DNA from: Avibacterium sp. 20-132
GTDB lineage: Bacteria > Pseudomonadota > Gammaproteobacteria > Enterobacterales > Pasteurellaceae
Length of the DNA: 64,000 nt
NCBI RefSeq assembly: GCF_023611925.1
Contig: NZ_CP091456.1
Coordinates: 1-64,000, forward strand
Reading direction: 5' to 3'
Notes under the pieces: model-generated
What the model was told of the DNA's origin: nothing
The model's input: only the letters and a program-made list of their open reading frames with translations
Database searches by the model: none
Made by a program: the position numbers and the translations under genes
Shown here: in pieces, positions 59,954-64,000 of the stretch
Numbering within the stretch: the stretch's first letter is position 1
How the letters are laid out: each line of letters begins with the position of its first letter

Positions 59954-61558
59954 TTAATGACGGAAATGACGCATTCCTGTTAGCACCATCACCATATTAT
60001 GTTCATCTGCGGCATCAATCACTTCTTGATCACGCATAGAACCACCGGGGTGAATCACGCACTCAATGCCAACTTTAGCGGCGGCATCAATGCCATCACG
60101 GAATGGAAAGAAAGCATCGGATGCCATTACACAACCTTTTACTTCTAACCCCTCGTCCTGTGCTTTAATACCGGCAATCTTAGCAGAATAAACACGGCTC
60201 ATTTGTCCTGCACCAATGCCGATAGTTTGATTATCTTTCGCATAGACAATGGCGTTAGATTTAACAAATTTCGCCACTTTCCAGCAAAATAGCAAATCTT
60301 GTAGTTCTTTTTCCGTTGGCTTACGTTTGCTCACGACTTGCAAATCGGCAAGATCTACCATACCTAAATCGCTGTCTTGTACTAATAAACCGCCATTAAC
60401 ACGTTTGAAATCTAAGCGTTGCTGTGCTTCGCTATGCCATTCGCCACATTCTAACACACGTACATTTTTCTTGACTTTTAGCACCGCTTTCGCTTCTTCT
60501 TGAATCACTGGCGCGATAATTACTTCGACAAATTGACGATCAATAATCGCCTGTGCGGTTGCGGCATCTAATGGACGGTTAAAAGCAATAATGCCACCGA
60601 AAGCCGAGGTTGGATCTGTTTGATAGGCTCGGTTATAGGCGTCTAAAATATCAGCGCCTAACGCTACGCCACAAGGATTTGCGTGTTTCACAATCACGCA
60701 AGCGGGTTCATTAAAACTTTTCACGCATTCCAAGGCAGCATCGGTATCCGCAATATTGTTATAAGAGAGAGCTTTACCTTGTAATTGTTTTGCCGTAGAC
60801 ACACTTGCGTCTTTTTGTTCTTTTTCCACATAAAATGCGGCATTTTGATGACCATTTTCACCATAACGCATCGTTTGTTTGCGGATAAAATTCAAATTCA
60901 AGGTGCGTGGGAATTGTCCGCACAAGGCATTTTGTTCTTCTTCCTCAGCGGCAAAGTAAGGTTTCACCAATTTACCAAAATAATTGGCAATCATCGCATC
61001 ATATTGTGCGGTATGTTCAAAAGCTTTAATCGCTAAATCAAAACGTGTTGCTAAAGTTAAACTATTTTGATTTTGATCCATTTCAGCCAAAACAGCAGAA
61101 AAATCTTGATTATTTACCACAATTGCAACATCTTTATGATTTTTCGCTGCAGAGCGCACCATTGTTGGCCCACCAATATCAATATTTTCTACGGCATCTT
61201 CAAGGGTACAATCCGCTTTTGCCACAGTTTGCGCAAAAGGATAAAGGTTCACCACCACCATATCAATCGGCTCAATGTGGTGCTTAACCATCACTTCATC
61301 ATCCACGCCACGACGTCCTAAAATACCACCGTGAACTTTTGGGTGTAAGGTTTTCACTCGTCCGTCCATCATTTCTGGAAAGCCGGTGTAATCAGAGACT
61401 TCAATAACGGGTAATCCCTTTTCCATTAACAATTTCGCAGTACCACCTGTGGAAAGCAATTTCACTCCGCGTTGCACTAAGCCTTGAGCAAATTCCACAA
61501 TACCTGTTTTGTCTGAAACACTAAGTAAAGCCTGACGAATAGGGCGATTTGGTTGCAT
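59954..61558 (-). CDS. purH: Bifunctional AICAR transformylase / IMP cyclohydrolase
   Basis: PurH carries out the last two steps to IMP. The N-terminal cyclohydrolase part begins [20 protein letters not shown] with [20 protein letters not shown]; the transformylase part (from about residue 200) has [24 protein letters not shown] and [12 protein letters not shown]. Using ATG 61558 gives 534 residues (Escherichia coli 529), with AAGGA upstream; the frame is open 31 codons further, but those residues are not conserved and would cross the PurR operator. It leads purH-purD-DUF711. Confidence 0.98.
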   Translation of the reverse strand: MQPNRPIRQALLSVSDKTGIVEFAQGLVQRGVKLLSTGGTAKLLMEKGLPVIEVSDYTGFPEMMDGRVKTLHPKVHGGILGRRGVDDEVMVKHHIEPIDMVVVNLYPFAQTVAKADCTLEDAVENIDIGGPTMVRSAAKNHKDVAIVVNNQDFSAVLAEMDQNQNSLTLATRFDLAIKAFEHTAQYDAMIANYFGKLVKPYFAAEEEEQNALCGQFPRTLNLNFIRKQTMRYGENGHQNAAFYVEKEQKDASVSTAKQLQGKALSYNNIADTDAALECVKSFNEPACVIVKHANPCGVALGADILDAYNRAYQTDPTSAFGGIIAFNRPLDAATAQAIIDRQFVEVIIAPVIQEEAKAVLKVKKNVRVLECGEWHSEAQQRLDFKRVNGGLLVQDSDLGMVDLADLQVVSKRKPTEKELQDLLFCWKVAKFVKSNAIVYAKDNQTIGIGAGQMSRVYSAKIAGIKAQDEGLEVKGCVMASDAFFPFRDGIDAAAKVGIECVIHPGGSMRDQEVIDAADEHNMVMVLTGMRHFRH

Positions 61559-61604
61559 TGAGATTTCCTTTAATTTAATGAAATGAAAAAACCTCCGCAT
61601 TATA

Positions 61605-61620
61605 ACGCAATCGTTTGCTT
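61605..61620 (-). promoter_or_regulatory. PurR operator upstream of purH
   Basis: ACGCAATCGTTTGCTT matches the PurR operator ACGCAAACGTTTGCGT at 13-14 of 16 positions, with the central CGTTTGC intact. It is 47 bases before the purH ATG. PurR with hypoxanthine or guanine should repress purH-purD from here. Confidence 0.88.
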
Positions 61621-61716
61621 TTATATAGCACGAAATCAAATTTCTTAACAAAAAACCAACAATGCATAATACCTAGATCCCAAAGTGCGGTGTGTTTTTT
61701 GATTATTTTTCTGAAA

Positions 61717-61746
61717 CAACAAAAAAACCCGCTTAATGCGGGTTTA
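61717..61746 (-). terminator. Terminator of the DoxX-family gene
   Basis: On the minus strand AAACCCGC-ATTAA-GCGGGTTTTTTTG is a compact, GC-rich stem with T7, placed 30 bases after the DoxX stop. An isolated uptake signal lies beside it at about 61683. Confidence 0.92.
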
Positions 61747-61776
61747 ATTCAATAACGCTGAAAGAAAAAAGACAAA

Positions 61777-62184
61777 TTAACTTTTCTTACCGACTCTGTT
61801 GTCTAATGAAAATGCACCAGCACCTAAGAAAACAAAGTTTAAGAAAACTAAAGAATATAATGCTGCAAGCTCACCTTTATTGACGATCGGCAATAACACG
61901 TTATCTAAAGAAGCGTGAATTTGAAAATACGCGACTGCCATCATACCAGAAATAATGAATGCTACGGGACGGGTAAACAGCCCTAAAATTAATAATGCGC
62001 CACCCACGATTTCTAATACACCGCCAATGCCCATCATTGAAAAAAGTTCCACTGCACCATTTCCCCCCGTCATTGAAACGGGGTATTCAAAGAATTTTGA
62101 CGTGCCGTGTAATAAAAACATATAGCCTGCAATAATGCGTAATAATCCGAGTGCATAAGGGCTAATTTTATTTAATGAATTCAT
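61777..62184 (-). CDS. DoxX-family membrane protein
   Basis: A 135-residue protein with four membrane helices. LGLLRIIAGYMFLLHGTSKF near the N-terminus and LEIVGGALLILGLFTRPVAF in the middle are typical of DoxX/YphA proteins. These are small quinone-related or oxidative-stress-linked membrane proteins with no firm enzymology. ATG 62184 follows AAAGGAAAC; the open frame extends 23 codons further, but without a ribosome site. Single gene. Confidence 0.87.
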   Translation of the reverse strand: MNSLNKISPYALGLLRIIAGYMFLLHGTSKFFEYPVSMTGGNGAVELFSMMGIGGVLEIVGGALLILGLFTRPVAFIISGMMAVAYFQIHASLDNVLLPIVNKGELAALYSLVFLNFVFLGAGAFSLDNRVGKKS

Positions 62185-62343
62185 AATGTTTCCTTTAAAA
62201 AATAATCTTACTCCAACAGGAGTGAAAGAGCGCGTATCATAATGGAATTGCATTGCCTACACAATTCATAATAATGAAAATCACTTTTTCTTATTCGTTA
62301 AAAATAACACAATGATTTGCTGATAATCCAATCAACGCATTCT

Positions 62344-62931
62344 TTAAACCAGCCCCACCATTTCAAAAAACTGACGATATGCGGCAACCTTTTTCTCAAA
62401 GGCAAGTGGATAAGCCCTTGAAGTTGAAGGCAGGCGATATAAATTGAGTGCAAAATCAGGATAGGGATAAGGAATAAAGCTGTTAGTTTTCGGGACGTTG
62501 ACTTTTTCTGGCAATAAGGAAAGCAGAATCTCTGTGGCTTTGCCTCCAGTTGTAAAAATCCAGTGGCATTGGGGGACTTGAGGCAATACTTCAGCCAGAT
62601 TGACCGTTTCTACCACCCTCAGAAATTTGTCCGATGCGTTATCTTGTTCACGAATTGCTTTACGCACAGTTGGGCATAATGCAATGCCTTTATCCCATAA
62701 AAAATGTTTAATTCGTTCAGCATCAAAGCGTTTTTCATTCGGTACTTGGAAATAATCGGCTCGGCCAAAAAATACTGCGCCATACACTCGCCACATATCA
62801 TTTTGGAAATTGGGATAATGAAATTCCATACAACGCTTTTCCGCTTTGGGTGGAAAACTTCCCATCATCATAACGGTGGCGTGTGGTGGCAATATCGCAG
62901 CAAACGGGTGTGTTTCAATCTGTTGGCTCAT
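62344..62931 (-). CDS. Uracil-DNA-glycosylase-superfamily protein
   Basis: A 195-residue protein of the UDG fold, nearest to the Mug/SMUG2-like group. Motif 1 is MMMGSFPPKAEKRCMEFHYP near residue 20, in the place of the GxxPG water-activating loop; motif 2 is RLPSTSRAYPL near residue 165, replacing the H-P-S DNA-intercalating loop. It may excise uracil or other deaminated bases, but the unusual motif 1 leaves the substrate open. It lies 9 bases upstream of the sulfatase-fold gene in the same direction only by overlap of layout (both minus), with the sulfatase gene ending first downstream; each may have its own promoter. Confidence 0.75.
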   Translation of the reverse strand: MSQQIETHPFAAILPPHATVMMMGSFPPKAEKRCMEFHYPNFQNDMWRVYGAVFFGRADYFQVPNEKRFDAERIKHFLWDKGIALCPTVRKAIREQDNASDKFLRVVETVNLAEVLPQVPQCHWIFTTGGKATEILLSLLPEKVNVPKTNSFIPYPYPDFALNLYRLPSTSRAYPLAFEKKVAAYRQFFEMVGLV

Positions 62932-62940
62932 TGTTCGTCC

Positions 62941-64000
62941 TTATTTCGCAACCTTTAATTGTTGATATAAGTAATTTTGATAACCACGAAGCAGTGCCTG
63001 ATCTTGGCAATCTTGCAATTTACCCTGACTTAATTTACGCATTGCAATATTCGCTTGCATAAATTCATCAGCTGGCAATCCTGCTATTTCTAAAATCAAA
63101 CCGCCCGCCTGTGCCAAATCAAGGAAATTCTGTTGTTGTTTAAACGTATTTTGCATATTACTTCGCACAACAAGCTGAGTAATATAGTTGGGGTGTGGGT
63201 AATCAAAGTGATAAGCAGGTTGCGCCCCACTAATGGAAATTTGATGATCGCCAAAATAGGCTAATACATAAGGCTTCTGACGATTTTGCATATAGCGGTT
63301 GAAATCTTCGATGACATCATTGAGCTTTACAATTCTCTGAATATAATCATTCAATTCGCCCGTGCCTTTCGGAGTGAACCCTTGATTTTGCAATTCAAAC
63401 AGATTCCCCACATCGTGATAAGGACCGTGTTCACGCATTGTAAGCACATAAACAAATAAAGGTTGGCTGACTTTTTCAAGCGCAGGAATACCTTGTTTTT
63501 GCAAAATTTTCTGCACATACTGGCTCATTTCATCACTACCAATCGTCCATAAATTCTTACTTAACGGTGCAGGATAACCAAGTTCTTGCGGTTGTAACAT
63601 CAGATCAAAACCAAAGTGATCATAAGCGGGTTTGGCATTGTAATTCCCTTTGGTGAAAGGCGATAATGCAACGCAATAATATCCCTGCGCTTTTAAATTC
63701 TGCACAAAACTGTATTGTAAATGGGGTACAACAGAATAAAACACGGCATTCGCCATCGCGCCAAAATCCGTTGAGGGCAAACCAGATAGGAAAGCAAACT
63801 CCGATTTCCACGTTGCTCCGCCTAAAGTATGCACACGTAAATGACTGTTAAATTTGGTATCCGCTTGATTTTCATACATTGTTATTGGCGGAATATTCGC
63901 TTTCTCAAACACAAAACTGTGAGGATTTAGGGTAGATTCCTGAAGCCATACAACAATATCTGGCTTTTCTGCTTCGACCGTTAGCGGATAATCTTCAACC
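62941..64000 (-). CDS. Sulfatase/phosphoethanolamine-transferase-fold protein, partial
   Basis: The frame enters from the right edge and stops at 62941, giving at least 353 residues of the C-terminal part. Near the edge PDIVVWLQEST contains the Ser/Thr metal/nucleophile position of the LTA-synthase/sulfatase superfamily. Later come REHGPYHD and YFGDHQISISG, which supply metal-binding histidines and aspartate. Such proteins modify lipopolysaccharide or polymers in the envelope, using a membrane domain that would lie upstream of the window. I cannot tell a sulfatase from a phosphoethanolamine transferase. It is directly upstream of the UDG-fold gene (9 bases), so the two may form one operon. 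Confidence 0.75.
   Translation of the reverse strand, partial: VEDYPLTVEAEKPDIVVWLQESTLNPHSFVFEKANIPPITMYENQADTKFNSHLRVHTLGGATWKSEFAFLSGLPSTDFGAMANAVFYSVVPHLQYSFVQNLKAQGYYCVALSPFTKGNYNAKPAYDHFGFDLMLQPQELGYPAPLSKNLWTIGSDEMSQYVQKILQKQGIPALEKVSQPLFVYVLTMREHGPYHDVGNLFELQNQGFTPKGTGELNDYIQRIVKLNDVIEDFNRYMQNRQKPYVLAYFGDHQISISGAQPAYHFDYPHPNYITQLVVRSNMQNTFKQQQNFLDLAQAGGLILEIAGLPADEFMQANIAMRKLSQGKLQDCQDQALLRGYQNYLYQQLKVAK

Overview
The window looks like chromosome of a member of the Pasteurellaceae (Gammaproteobacteria). The clearest marker is the 9-base core AAGTGCGGT (or ACCGCACTT), which recurs dozens of times in and between genes and often as inverted pairs just after stop codons. This is the 'Hin-type' DNA uptake signal sequence shared by Haemophilus, Pasteurella, Aggregatibacter and Avibacterium. 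Gene content and order (fdhD-fdxGHI-fdhE, sapABCDF, infC-rpmI-rplT, dnaK-dnaJ) fit the same family. I cannot name the species. Nearly all of the window is core metabolism and housekeeping. I see no rRNA, tRNA, CRISPR array, prophage or plasmid functions, and the only mobile element is one decayed IS30-type insertion sequence.

Layout. 1-4.1 kb: end of a DUF218 protein, then a minus-strand 5-oxoproline cluster (pxpB-pxpC-pxpA plus an NRAMP-like transporter). 4.1-11.3 kb: a YdgA-like protein, the broken IS30 element, metE behind a tandem MetJ operator, a DASS-family carboxylate transporter and a PEBP-like protein. 11.3-11.9 kb: a duplicated ~270-bp non-coding element. 12-21.3 kb, all minus strand: hrpA, a patch of palindromic repeats, rplT-rpmI-infC (infC with an AUU start), and dnaJ-dnaK behind a sigma-32 type promoter. 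21.5-27.5 kb: znuBC, mepM-like peptidase, ubiD, smpB, a UPF0756 membrane protein. 27.6-30.2 kb: copper export (copA, copZ) behind a MerR/CueR-type promoter. 30.2-37.0 kb: fdhD and the selenocysteine formate dehydrogenase operon fdxGHI plus fdhE. 37.0-37.65 kb: a tandem duplication carrying what looks like a small-RNA gene on the minus strand. 37.8-41.4 kb: xseA-roxA-rnfH-ratA. 41.4-47.7 kb: EamA-type protein, pth, ychF, mmuM with an APC transporter, and an NCS2 nucleobase permease. 47.9-55.9 kb: ycjF-ycjX and, divergently, sapABCDF. 56-61.6 kb: glyA, a DUF711 protein, purD and purH (PurR box). 61.7-64 kb: DoxX-like protein, a uracil-DNA-glycosylase-fold protein and a sulfatase-fold protein cut by the window edge.

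How the genes work together. The formate dehydrogenase set is self-contained: FdxG (Mo/W-bisMGD, Sec196), FdxH (Fe-S) and FdxI (cytochrome b) form the membrane enzyme, while FdhD and FdhE mature it. PurH, PurD and GlyA connect de novo purine synthesis with one-carbon supply. MetE and MmuM are two separate routes that methylate homocysteine. The Sap system is a peptide importer linked in Haemophilus to antimicrobial-peptide resistance and haem uptake.

The most interesting unexplained structures are: (1) the tandem minus-strand small-RNA candidate at 37.1-37.6 kb, whose two copies differ in an A/T homopolymer lying exactly between the -35 and -10 elements; and (2) the copZ/copA junction, where copA has no ATG or Shine-Dalgarno of its own but is open in the -1 frame of copZ right through the copZ stop, next to an AAAG slip site.
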